Assembly (NCBI GenBank): GCA_964390565.1
Contig: CAYMII010000010.1
Span: 25,906-89,905 of the forward strand
Direction of reading: 5' to 3'
DNA: 64,000 bases
From: UBA8529 sp964390565
Lineage (GTDB): Bacteria > Bacteroidota > Bacteroidia > Bacteroidales > Tenuifilaceae
Positions within the stretch are counted from its first letter, which is position 1; every line of letters starts with the position of its first letter. The notes under the pieces are model-generated. The model saw only the letters and a program-made list of their open reading frames with translations. It was not told where the DNA came from and searched no databases. Of the stretch, positions 16,582-24,664 are shown in pieces. The position numbers were made by a program, and so were the translations under genes.

Positions 16582-19329
16582 ATGTCAGAAAATAAAAAAA
16601 CATACGATGCCCTAGTAGTGGGTGGTGGAATTGCCGGTCAAGAGGCAGCACTGAGCCTTGCCGATATGGACTACAAGGTTCTTTTGGTAGAAAAAGACCT
16701 TTCCATTGGAGGCAAGATGATTCAGCTTAGTAAGGTTTTCCCAACCCTCGACTGTGCTGCGTGTATTACCACCCCAAAGATGTCTGAAACCGCACGACAT
16801 CCTAATATTACCCTTATGCTGAATAGCCAGATTAGGGAAATTGAGAAAAAAGATAAGTCATTTGATATAAATATTAACCGTAAGGCTCGCTTTGTAAAGC
16901 CTGAGGTTTGTACTGGGTGTCAGGAGTGCGAATTTGCTTGCCCCGAGGTTCGTGTTGATGAGTATAATTCTAATCTTGCTGGTCGAAAGGTGGCCTATAT
17001 TCCATTTAACCTTGCAAACCCAAGAATTGCATCAATCGATCGTCAGGATGCATCAGCTCCCTGTATTAATGAGTGCCCCGGTGGAGTAAAACCTTACGGT
17101 TACATTTCGCTTGTGCGAAATGGGCAGTACGAGGATGCCATGCACCTTCACCTCGAGGATATACCAATCCCCGGCAGTTTAGGTCGTGCTTGTTACGCTC
17201 CTTGCCAAAGCGAGTGTACAAGGGGTAGCCTTGAGGCTCCAGTTGATATCCGAAGGATAAAAAGATTTTTTGCTGAGGATTACTATAACAAATATCCTCA
17301 AGCACCAGAAAGAACAACTAAACCAAGCACTGGAAAACGAATAGCAGTTATAGGTTCGGGTCCTGCTGGGCTAACAGCCGCTTATCATCTAGCATTAAAA
17401 GGTCATTCAGTAAAAATATTTGAAGCAGCCCCAAAAGCTGGCGGTATGCTAATGCTAACTCTTCCTGAGTATCGTTTACCCAAAAGCGTTGTTGAAAGAG
17501 ATATTCAAAATATAACATCACTTGGTGTTGAGATAGAGGTAAATCATAAAGTCGAAAGCCTTGCTAAGCTAAAGGGCATGGGCTTCGATTCCGTATTTAT
17601 TTCGGTTGGAACCCATAATACTTTCAGCCTAAGTATCGAAGGCGCAAATCTAAAAGGGATTGCTTCGTGTCTTGATTTCCTTCAAAAAGCCAATATTGGC
17701 GACAGGGATGATTTAACAGGGAAGAAAGTAATGATTATTGGTGGTGGAAATACTGCCATCGATGCATCAAGAACCGCGTTACGCTTAGGCGCATCGAAGG
17801 TTACCGTTGTTTATCGTCGTAGTCGCGAGGAGATGCCTTGCTTTGCCCCTGAGATTAAGGAGGCCGAGGAGGAAGGAGTTGAGATTCTTATTCTTCGTAA
17901 TCCTATTAAATTCATTGGCGAGAACGGTAAACTTACAAAGGTTCAGCTAATCAAGATGAAACTTGATAAACCTGATGCCAGTGGCCGAAGAAGTCCAGTT
18001 CCTATCGATGGTTCAGAGTACTTTGAGGATGTTGATTTTGTTGTTGAGGCAATTGGTTTACAGCCTTCAACTTCGATCTTCTCGAATGAAGTTGATTTGA
18101 ATAAGAACGGCACAATAAAGGTTAATGCAAAAACTTTGCAGATTTCAAATTCGCTTGTTTTTGCAGGTGGCGATGGGGTTACTGGTGCATCAACCATTAT
18201 TGAGGCGGCTGGACAAGGAAAACGCGCAGCGTTTTATATTGATAAATTCCTTAATGGATTAAATCCTGAAGATTTTGAATTTGGCGATAAGCTCCCAGCA
18301 TTAGATAAATCGAAGGTTTTGCATCGCGATAATATCAAATTTGCCAACCCAGTTCACGAAACTCTTCGTGATGCAAACAAGCGTGTAAAGGATTTTGAGG
18401 ATGTTGAGAAGACTTTCAGCGAAGCTGAAGTTAAGCTAAGCGCAGATCGTTGTCTCGATTGCAGCAACTGTCGTGAGTGTCATCAGTGCGTTTCTGCTTG
18501 TCCTGCCGAGGCTATCGATTTCTCTCAAAAGGATGAAGTTGTTGTTTCCGAAGCAAAATCAGTGATTGTATCAACAGGATTCAAACTCTTTAAACCTGAG
18601 AATAAGCCTCAATACGGCTATGGCAAATATCCAAACGTGATTGATGCCATGCAAATGGACCGCTTAATTGCTCCAACTCGTCCATTCAACAACGTTCTTC
18701 GCCCCGGCGATGGTAAAGTACCCGATAAGATTGCCTATGTGCTTTGCACAGGTTCAAGGGATTCAAGTATTGAACATGGTATGGGATGTACCACCGAGTG
18801 CTCGAATAACCCAATCTGCTCGCAGATTTGCTGTATGTACTCTATCAAACAAGCGCAATTGCTAATGGGTGCGCTACCAATGGCTGATATTACCATTTAC
18901 TACATGGATATTAGAGCATTTGGTAAGGGTTACGAGGAGTTCTTCCATCAATCCAAAGGGATGGGCGTAAGTTTCATTAAGGGAAAGATTGCTAAAATCA
19001 CCCAAAAGGACGATAACAGCGGCGATTTAATTCTTCGCTACGAGGATGTTACCACAGGAACGCTTAAGGAGGCAAAGCACGATTTGGTGGTGCTTTCGGT
19101 AGGTGTTCTTCCTAATAATGAGATTACCAAGGTATTTACAAACCAAAAACTTGAACTCGACGATCAACGCTTTATTAAGCAGATTGATGAGCTTGTAAGT
19201 CCATCGCTAACTAGCATCGAAGGGGTATTTGTTGCGGGAACAGCCGCTGGACCAAAGGATATCCCCGATTCAATTCTATCGGCAGGATCTGCAGCATCAG
19301 AGGCAGCAAGTTATGTGAATAATTTATAA
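16582..19329 (+). CDS. HdrA-like flavoprotein with an inserted GltD/NfnB-like oxidoreductase module
   Basis: 915 residues. Residues 1-105 are the first half of an HdrA FAD domain (VVGGGIAGQEAALSLADM; CAACITTPKM), then a CTGCQECEFACP cluster near 110. Residues ~155-600 form a complete GltD/NfnB-type module: an N-terminal Fe-S part (CINECPGG, then CYAPCQSECTRG), FAD (IAVIGSGPAGLTAAY near 253) and NAD(P) (VMIIGGGNTAIDASR near 383) folds. A Cys-rich ferredoxin segment (CLDCSNCRECHQC near 622) follows, then the second half of HdrA (VLCTGSRDSS; CSQICCMYS; VAGTAAGPKDIPDSI). The insert gives one chain two flavin sites, Fe-S clusters and pyridine-nucleotide access, a layout suited to electron bifurcation or NAD(P)H coupling. 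It lies 10 bases before the second HdrA gene. Confidence 0.88.
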   Translation: MSENKKTYDALVVGGGIAGQEAALSLADMDYKVLLVEKDLSIGGKMIQLSKVFPTLDCAACITTPKMSETARHPNITLMLNSQIREIEKKDKSFDININRKARFVKPEVCTGCQECEFACPEVRVDEYNSNLAGRKVAYIPFNLANPRIASIDRQDASAPCINECPGGVKPYGYISLVRNGQYEDAMHLHLEDIPIPGSLGRACYAPCQSECTRGSLEAPVDIRRIKRFFAEDYYNKYPQAPERTTKPSTGKRIAVIGSGPAGLTAAYHLALKGHSVKIFEAAPKAGGMLMLTLPEYRLPKSVVERDIQNITSLGVEIEVNHKVESLAKLKGMGFDSVFISVGTHNTFSLSIEGANLKGIASCLDFLQKANIGDRDDLTGKKVMIIGGGNTAIDASRTALRLGASKVTVVYRRSREEMPCFAPEIKEAEEEGVEILILRNPIKFIGENGKLTKVQLIKMKLDKPDASGRRSPVPIDGSEYFEDVDFVVEAIGLQPSTSIFSNEVDLNKNGTIKVNAKTLQISNSLVFAGGDGVTGASTIIEAAGQGKRAAFYIDKFLNGLNPEDFEFGDKLPALDKSKVLHRDNIKFANPVHETLRDANKRVKDFEDVEKTFSEAEVKLSADRCLDCSNCRECHQCVSACPAEAIDFSQKDEVVVSEAKSVIVSTGFKLFKPENKPQYGYGKYPNVIDAMQMDRLIAPTRPFNNVLRPGDGKVPDKIAYVLCTGSRDSSIEHGMGCTTECSNNPICSQICCMYSIKQAQLLMGALPMADITIYYMDIRAFGKGYEEFFHQSKGMGVSFIKGKIAKITQKDDNSGDLILRYEDVTTGTLKEAKHDLVVLSVGVLPNNEITKVFTNQKLELDDQRFIKQIDELVSPSLTSIEGVFVAGTAAGPKDIPDSILSAGSAASEAASYVNNL

Positions 19330-19339
19330 TCGTAGCGAA

Positions 19340-21310
19340 ATGAAACAAAGAATAGGAGTCTATATATGCCATTGCGGCGGTAACATCTCCGATTATGTAG
19401 ATGTTGAGCAGCTTGGCAAATTGATGGAAAAAGAGGACGGCGTAATTATATCAAAAGATGTAATGTTTGCCTGCTCTGATGCCAATCAAAAGGATATGAT
19501 CAATGATATTAACGAGAAGCAGCTCGATGCGATTGTGGTTGCATCTTGCTCTCCCAAACTTCATACTCATACTTTCCGCGGTGTTGCTGAAAGGGCAGGG
19601 ATTAATCCCTATAACTATGCTCAAGTAAACGTTCGTGAGCAGTGCTCATGGGCACACTCCGATAAGCCTATGGATGCTACGATTAAAGCTTATGGTCTTA
19701 TCAGAGCCGGTATTGGTCGGGTTTCGCACTCCGAGGCGCTTGAGAGTATTGAGATTACTACTCAAAAGGCAGTTGCAGTTATTGGTGCAGGTGTTTCTGG
19801 AATGAGAGCCGCAATTGACCTAGCCCGTATGGGCAGCCATGTTTACTTAATCGAAAAGGAGAGTAAGGTTGGAGGTAAAATTGCCAACACTGGCAAACTC
19901 TTTATGACTGGCGAGAATGGGAGCGAGGTTATCGAAAGGCTTAATCAGCGCATTAAGCAGTTGAGCAATATTACCGTATTTACAAATGCTATACTTGGAA
20001 AAGTATCGGGAAGTATCGGTAACTTTTTTATGGATGTTAATGTTGGTGAGGAGTTGCTTAAGCTCAACGTTGGATCAGTGTTGGTAACAACTGGATTTGA
20101 CTTTTATCAACCCCAAGAGGGCGAATACGGGTATAAACTTTCGGAGAATGTTATCACTCTTCAGGATTTTAATAAGCTTATCGAATCGAGTAATGGTAAG
20201 CTGGTTCACAACGGAAAGCCCGTTAAATCGGTTGCTTATATCTATTGCGTTGGAAATCGCCAATCGAAAGGCGATAACAAGTACTGCTCGCGCCAATGCT
20301 GCACAGCAGCAGTTCATTCATCGTTGAGGGTGCATGAGAAGTTTGAGGGTGTAAAGGCATTTCATATTCATCGCGATATTAGAACTTACGGAAAGCAGGA
20401 ACTGCTTTATCTTGAATCATCGAGAAAAGGTGATATCTACATAAAATTTGAGGAGAAGGAGCCACCCGTTGTTGAGTTAAAGGATAGCAAACCTACAATT
20501 AGAGTAAAGGATTACTTAACCTCGAAGAAAGAGTTAACGCTTGATGCTGACCTGGTTGTTCTTGTAACTGGCATGGTTGCTCGTGCTGATAGCAATGAGA
20601 TATCGAGCAAACTGAAAATCCCTATTGGAAGCGATAAATTCTTCAACGAGATCCATCCAAAGCTAAAGCCTGTAGAAACCGTAATCAAAGGAGTATATAT
20701 TGGTGGTGCTTGTCAAGGACCAAAGAACATAACCGAATCGGTTCAATCGGCCTTATCGGGCGCATCAAAAATAAATGCGGTGCTAAGAAAGGGTTCAATT
20801 GCCCTAGAGCCAATAGTTGCAAGGGTTAATGCTGATGCTTGCGCTTGGTGCAACAAGTGCGCTGAGGTTTGCGAGTACGATGCGGTTAAACCAATCGAAA
20901 GCAACGGTAAGATGATTGCTGAGGTGAACATCTCAACCTGTACTGGTTGCGGTATCTGCGCTCCGGTTTGTCCTACCAATGCCATTGAGATTGCTCAATA
21001 CACCGATAACGAGATTGAATCGATGATTGATGGATTCATGTCGAAAGGTGAAATTGAGGCACGTGAGCTCGAGCATGGCGCTAAGGTTGAGGCGGGTAAG
21101 GTTGGAATGAAAGAGTACCCTGAGATTTGGAATCATATAATTGGAGCGATTAACGGAAGTTCGCTTACAATTCCTGAGATAGCCGCCAAAACGGGTATCG
21201 AATCGAATCTGATAACTTGGCACTTGATGACCATGAACCGTTACAGCGTGGTTGAGCCTGCTGGATTGAACGATGAAGAAACTTACTACAAGTACAAACT
21301 CAAAAAGTAA
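19340..21310 (+). CDS. HdrA-like protein with two C-terminal [4Fe-4S] ferredoxin clusters and a winged-helix-like tail
   Basis: 656 residues. The N-terminal HdrA domain (GVYICHCGGNISDYVDV; VASCSPKLHTHTFR) is followed by FAD binding (VAVIGAGVSGMRAAIDLA near 144), the YCSRQCC cysteines near 315, the second FAD segment (GVYIGGACQGPKNITES) and a two-cluster ferredoxin near 500-545 (CAWCNKCAEVC; CTGCGICAPVC). The last ~80 residues (LTIPEIAAKTGIESNLITWH, NRYSVVEP) look like a winged helix, which is unusual for HdrA. Together with the upstream HdrA and the downstream membrane protein it resembles the A/B/C subunits of the quinone-interacting oxidoreductase Qmo. Confidence 0.88.
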   Translation: MKQRIGVYICHCGGNISDYVDVEQLGKLMEKEDGVIISKDVMFACSDANQKDMINDINEKQLDAIVVASCSPKLHTHTFRGVAERAGINPYNYAQVNVREQCSWAHSDKPMDATIKAYGLIRAGIGRVSHSEALESIEITTQKAVAVIGAGVSGMRAAIDLARMGSHVYLIEKESKVGGKIANTGKLFMTGENGSEVIERLNQRIKQLSNITVFTNAILGKVSGSIGNFFMDVNVGEELLKLNVGSVLVTTGFDFYQPQEGEYGYKLSENVITLQDFNKLIESSNGKLVHNGKPVKSVAYIYCVGNRQSKGDNKYCSRQCCTAAVHSSLRVHEKFEGVKAFHIHRDIRTYGKQELLYLESSRKGDIYIKFEEKEPPVVELKDSKPTIRVKDYLTSKKELTLDADLVVLVTGMVARADSNEISSKLKIPIGSDKFFNEIHPKLKPVETVIKGVYIGGACQGPKNITESVQSALSGASKINAVLRKGSIALEPIVARVNADACAWCNKCAEVCEYDAVKPIESNGKMIAEVNISTCTGCGICAPVCPTNAIEIAQYTDNEIESMIDGFMSKGEIEARELEHGAKVEAGKVGMKEYPEIWNHIIGAINGSSLTIPEIAAKTGIESNLITWHLMTMNRYSVVEPAGLNDEETYYKYKLKK

Positions 21311-21316
21311 ACAGCT

Positions 21317-22393
21317 ATGTCGCATATAAATCCCAATTTTGCTGAAGAAATCAAGAAATTTGGTGCTAAAGATTTTCATCTTTGCTTTAACTGTGGTAAC
21401 TGCACTGCAATCTGCGCGCTATCTACTAAAGATGAATCGTTCCCACGCGAAATGGTTCGTTACAGTACGCTTGGATTAGAGGAGGATATCAAATCATCGC
21501 TAAAACCTTGGATGTGCTACTACTGTGGCGAATGTAGCACCGATTGCCCACGTCAGGCGCACCCTGGCGAGTTGATGATGTCGCTACGCCGTTGGTTAAC
21601 ATCAAAGTACGATTGGACTGGTCTATCGGGCTTGCTATACAAGCATCTATCAGCATATATCATTGGATTCCTTTTGGTTATTGTTGGTCTAATTGCCTTT
21701 GCTGCCAAACTCGAGTGGAATCAGGAGAAAATAATGCATTTCGGTCATCTGTTCGAGATGTTTGCCATTGCAGGAGTTTTTGCAATAATTCTTCTTCCTA
21801 ACATTTTTAGGATGTGGTTATATACCATTTTTAGACCAAAGGTAAAGGCTACGGTTAAGGTTTACTACCAAGCCTTTTCGGAGCTATTGGTTCATATGTT
21901 TACCCAAAAGCGATTCCTTGAATGCGAGAAATCTCAAGAGACACAAATCAAGTGGTTTGAGCACTTTATCTTGGTAATTGGCTACCTTTCGTTGCTGTTC
22001 ACCACCGTTTTTCTCGATTGGTTTGGCTCCCAGAATATGTTTGTTATAGCCCTTGGTTATGTTGAGAGCGCAATAATATTTGTGGTAACATTCCTATTCA
22101 TTCTAAAGCGAGCAAAGAAAACCGAGGCGTTGCATAAATTCTCGCAGCCATCCGATTGGTTTTTTGTGATATGGTTATTCCTAATGGGTTTTACAGCATT
22201 TTTTGTACGCCTTTTTATCGATTTAAATATTTTAGAGAGTAACTTTTGGCTATTTATGGCTCATCTGGCCGTGCTGGTGCAGTGGGCAATAATCATTGTT
22301 CCTTTTGGCAAATGGACACACTTTTTGTATCGCTCGTTTGCTATGTACTTTGCAAAGGTTCAGGAGTTGACCGTTGCTCAAAAAAAGAAATAG
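21317..22393 (+). CDS. HdrC/HdrE-like membrane subunit (QmoC-like)
   Basis: 358 residues. Two [4Fe-4S] motifs come first: CFNCGNCTAIC near residue 23 and CYYCGECSTDCP near 68. Six hydrophobic segments follow (near 111, 144, 216, 242, 280 and 311) with histidines in or near them (GHLFEM, FEHFIL, MAHLAVL, WTHFLY) as candidate b-heme ligands. This HdrC-plus-cytochrome layout is that of QmoC, which links Hdr-type flavoproteins to menaquinone. The gene starts six bases after the HdrA stop and is the last of the block, so the complex probably exchanges electrons with the quinone pool. It could also work without heme; that cannot be told from sequence. Confidence 0.87.
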   Translation: MSHINPNFAEEIKKFGAKDFHLCFNCGNCTAICALSTKDESFPREMVRYSTLGLEEDIKSSLKPWMCYYCGECSTDCPRQAHPGELMMSLRRWLTSKYDWTGLSGLLYKHLSAYIIGFLLVIVGLIAFAAKLEWNQEKIMHFGHLFEMFAIAGVFAIILLPNIFRMWLYTIFRPKVKATVKVYYQAFSELLVHMFTQKRFLECEKSQETQIKWFEHFILVIGYLSLLFTTVFLDWFGSQNMFVIALGYVESAIIFVVTFLFILKRAKKTEALHKFSQPSDWFFVIWLFLMGFTAFFVRLFIDLNILESNFWLFMAHLAVLVQWAIIIVPFGKWTHFLYRSFAMYFAKVQELTVAQKKK

Positions 22394-22424
22394 GAAAGTT
22401 CAAAAGATCATTAAGCAATTTTAG

Positions 22425-22468
22425 TAAGGGTTTGCTAAGTAATATCTTAGCGAACCCTTATTTTTTTT
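22425..22468 (+). terminator. Intrinsic terminator ending the Hdr/Qmo-like block
   Basis: A 15-bp stem (TAAGGGTTTGCTAAG / CTTAGCGAACCCTTA, one G-U pair), TAATAT loop and a run of eight Ts, 31 bases after the stop codon. Confidence 0.92.
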
Positions 22469-22507
22469 AATAACTAGTTCAGCATTTTGGTTGTTTGGCT
22501 TTCTGTA

Positions 22508-22915
22508 TTAAATGTTTGAAACAGTTATGTGTGGAGGATAATTAATACGTTTTGGTCTCATACCCTCATCTAAACAGGCTAATACAAAGATTCCCTCTAT
22601 CACTTTCTCCCTTTTTGTTCCGTACATCTCTTCCGAAAATATCTGGACTTGAACAATTACCCTGACATTGGTCGTTTTTACTATTCGCCCAATTATCTCA
22701 ACGATTGAGTTGGGATGAACGGCTTTTAGGAATTTAATATTTTCGGTATTTACAGTAACCATTTTTTGGCGTGTAAAGCGCGTAGCAGTTATATAAGCCA
22801 CTTCGTCCATCCATTTCATTGCTTGACCTCCAAATAGGGTATCGTTTGCATTTAGAGTGTTAGGAAAAATTGCCTTGAACTGTCGAGTTTCGGATTGTTG
22901 AATTTTGTCTTCCAT
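22508..22915 (-). CDS. Acyl-CoA thioesterase, hotdog fold (YciA-like)
   Basis: 135 residues. FPNTLNANDTLFGGQAMKWMDEVAYITATRF is split here as FPNTLNANDTLFGG and QAMKWMDEVAYITA; it carries the N...GG...D pattern of the YciA/BFIT hotdog domain. The C-terminus has FVLACLDEG. It would hydrolyse acyl-CoA thioesters. The gene is divergent from the DUF134 gene and ends against the Hdr-block terminator. Confidence 0.88.
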   Translation of the reverse strand: MEDKIQQSETRQFKAIFPNTLNANDTLFGGQAMKWMDEVAYITATRFTRQKMVTVNTENIKFLKAVHPNSIVEIIGRIVKTTNVRVIVQVQIFSEEMYGTKREKVIEGIFVLACLDEGMRPKRINYPPHITVSNI

Positions 22916-22955
22916 GATAAAAATAATAAAGTTGATGCAAAATTATAAATAATAA

Positions 22956-22969
22956 TGAACATATGTTCA
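22956..22969. promoter_or_regulatory. Palindromic candidate operator before the DUF134 gene
   Basis: TGAACATATGTTCA is a perfect 14-bp palindrome just upstream of the -7 element, covering the -33 region. The DUF134 protein encoded downstream is a predicted DNA-binding regulator and is the natural candidate for autorepression here. Confidence 0.5.
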
Positions 22970-22979
22970 AAACATTTAG

Positions 22980-22987
22980 TAAATTTG
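22980..22987 (+). promoter_or_regulatory. Candidate -7 element of the DUF134 cluster
   Basis: TAAATTTG fits the Bacteroidota -7 consensus TAnnTTTG and lies 18 bases before the ATG. Confidence 0.5.
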
Positions 22988-23004
22988 CGCCATAGATATT
23001 TAAA

Positions 23005-23430
23005 ATGCCACGTCCAAAACTTAAGCGATTAATTGTTAAACCTCCTGTAATGGAGGGATTTAAACCATTTGGAGTTCCAATAACTGATTTGGAACCAGTT
23101 ATTCTTTTGTATGAGGAGTACGAATCAATTCGCTTAATGGATTACGAAGGGTATACACAGGAACAATCGGCTGAAATGATGAGCGTTTCGAGGCCAACCT
23201 TCACTCGTATTTACGAAAAGGCTCGTAGAGCAATTGCAAAGGCATTTGTAGAGGGGAAAGCAATTTTTATTGAGGGTGGAAATTATCATACCAACGATTG
23301 CTGGTACAAGTGCGAAAGTTGCTTAAAGTTGAACATAACTAAAACAGAAACGAAATCGTGTACCTATTGCACTTCTGATAAGCTTAGAAGGTTAAATAAA
23401 ACAATTGAAAAAGATGGACTCAGCGGATAA
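23005..23430 (+). CDS. DUF134 family predicted DNA-binding protein
   Basis: 141 residues. The DUF134 core (FKPFGVPITDLEPVILLYEE, then YESIRLMDYEGYTQEQSAEM and SVSRPTFTRIYEKARRAIA) is a sigma-70 region 4-like helix-turn-helix. A C-terminal extension carries four cysteines as CxxC pairs (CESC; CTYC), likely a metal site. DUF134 genes commonly sit beside NifX-like and small metal-binding genes in anaerobes, as here, and are presumed regulators of them. The following gene overlaps its 3' end. Confidence 0.87.
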   Translation: MPRPKLKRLIVKPPVMEGFKPFGVPITDLEPVILLYEEYESIRLMDYEGYTQEQSAEMMSVSRPTFTRIYEKARRAIAKAFVEGKAIFIEGGNYHTNDCWYKCESCLKLNITKTETKSCTYCTSDKLRRLNKTIEKDGLSG

Positions 23431-23617
23431 TAAGGGCTTTTGTATCTGTGTGGATTGTAATACTCGGATACCTCATCTCAAAGGGAAGCCTTGTAGAGAA
23501 ATCGATTGCCCCAAGTGTGGCAAAAAAATGATGCGCGAAGGAAATTATCATCATCAATTATACTTACAAAAAAAAGGAGAACAAGACAATGAAAGTAGCA
23601 GTACCAACAAGGGGTAA
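23414..23617 (+). CDS. Small zinc-ribbon/rubredoxin-like protein
   Basis: 67 residues from the ATG at 23414, overlapping the DUF134 stop by 17 bases; an earlier TTG at 23405 is less likely. Cysteines are spaced CICVDC, then KPC and CPKCGKKMMRE, a pattern repeatedly found in small metal-binding proteins coded next to NifX-like genes. It overlaps the next gene by 29 bases, so translation is probably coupled. It could bind zinc or iron; no enzyme activity is apparent. Confidence 0.75.
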   Translation: MDSADNKGFCICVDCNTRIPHLKGKPCREIDCPKCGKKMMREGNYHHQLYLQKKGEQDNESSSTNKG

Positions 23618-23963
23618 TATTGTAGATAGCCATTTTGGCCATTGCGAATTTTATACAATTTTTACGTCTGACGAAAATCGTCAAATAATTAACTCTGAGC
23701 TATTGCCTTCACCTCAGGGATGCGGCTGTAAGAGTAATATCGCTTCGGTATTGAAAGAAAAAGGTGTTAGCGTTATGCTTGCAGGAAATATGGGCGATGG
23801 GGCTTTGAATGTGTTAAGTCGTCATGGAATTGCTGTTTACCGTGGTTGTTCTGGCGATGTAAGGCAAGTAGCTGAAGCATTTATGAAAGATCAAATTAAC
23901 GACTCAGGCGAAGGTTGCCACCATCACGACCATGAGGGTGAAGGGCACGTTTGTAACCATTAA
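23589..23963 (+). CDS. NifX/NafY-like (MTH1175-type) protein with histidine-rich tail
   Basis: 124 residues. The dinitrogenase Fe-Mo cofactor biosynthesis fold is clear: MKVAVPTRGNIVDSHFGHCE, CGCKSNIASVLKEKGV, then MLAGNMGDGALNVLSRHGI and VYRGCSGDVRQVAEAF. The tail CHHHDHEGEGHVCNH is a dense metal-binding sequence. No nif genes are present, so the role is probably general Fe-S or metal handling. The start has an SD-like GGAG about 13 bases upstream, unusual for this phylum. Confidence 0.85.
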   Translation: MKVAVPTRGNIVDSHFGHCEFYTIFTSDENRQIINSELLPSPQGCGCKSNIASVLKEKGVSVMLAGNMGDGALNVLSRHGIAVYRGCSGDVRQVAEAFMKDQINDSGEGCHHHDHEGEGHVCNH

Positions 23964-24107
23964 AATTCTGAATCAAAGGTAAAAATATTGCAATTTACTT
24001 CCAATTGATTTTTGTCAGAATTGTTTGTAAACTAAATAGTTGGAATTGCTATTAACAAAGAATACTTGTAATAATTGTTTCTCATAAAATTTGAGGAGGG
24101 AATTAAC

Positions 24108-24425
24108 ATGAAAATAGCGATTCCTACAACAGGAAGTATTTTAGACGAATACTTTGAACCCTGTGAAGTTTTTACAATTTTCACGGTTGATGAATTCAAT
24201 AAAATTCGTGAATCAGAAATTTTATACACTCCAGAAGGGTGCGATTGTACAAATAATATTCCCTTAACATTGCAACAGAAAGGGGTTACAATTATGGTAG
24301 CATATAAATTGCCCGAGCATGCCGATGGGGTTTGTGAGAAATATGGAATTAAAACTTACTTAGGTTTTAAGGGAAATGTTTCAGAGGTTATTGACCATTT
24401 TCTTCAACAGCTAGGTAAGTTATAG
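24108..24425 (+). CDS. Second NifX/NafY-like (MTH1175-type) protein
   Basis: 105 residues from the ATG at 24108, preceded by a strong GAGGAGGG Shine-Dalgarno; that rules out the earlier non-ATG extension. The opening MKIAIPTTGSILDEYFEPCE and later CDCTNNIPLTLQQKGV parallel the first copy 480 bases upstream, so the two are likely paralogues. This copy lacks the His-rich tail and has Pro-Cys-Glu in place of the His-Cys-Glu found in the other. Confidence 0.82.
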   Translation: MKIAIPTTGSILDEYFEPCEVFTIFTVDEFNKIRESEILYTPEGCDCTNNIPLTLQQKGVTIMVAYKLPEHADGVCEKYGIKTYLGFKGNVSEVIDHFLQQLGKL

Positions 24426-24464
24426 GAAGAAATACTAATTCTCCTAATCAGTAAAAATATAATT

Positions 24465-24650
24465 ATGCCACATTTAGATGGGAAAGGACCCGATGGTATT
24501 GGTTTAAAAACAGGACGTTCACTTGGCTTTTGCAGAGAAATTTCAGATAGTGAAGCCCTTAATAAATTGGGCAAAGGGTTGGCTAAAAAGAGAAGATCAG
24601 GAGGAGGTAAGGGGATGGGCAAAAGATTTAAAAGCGGATTAAATCATTAA
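24465..24650 (+). CDS. DUF5320-like small basic protein
   Basis: 61 residues. The start PHLDGKGPDGIGLKTGRSLG followed by FC matches the signature of DUF5320 proteins (DGTGPxGxGPxTGRxxGxC). The C-terminal half is Gly/Lys/Arg-rich. Such genes accompany NifX-like and DUF134 genes in many anaerobes; the function is unknown. Confidence 0.7.
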   Translation: MPHLDGKGPDGIGLKTGRSLGFCREISDSEALNKLGKGLAKKRRSGGGKGMGKRFKSGLNH

Positions 24651-24664
24651 TTGAATATGTTATG

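Noticed and set aside
15112..22393. Evidence of sulfate reduction by a Qmo complex
   Set aside because: The genes resemble Qmo, but no AprAB, DsrAB or Sat is in the window; the DsrE2/TusA pairing and inserted GltD module differ from classical QmoABC.
23589..24425. Nitrogen fixation genes
   Set aside because: The NifX-like proteins are of the widespread MTH1175 type, and no nifHDK or nifENB genes are nearby.
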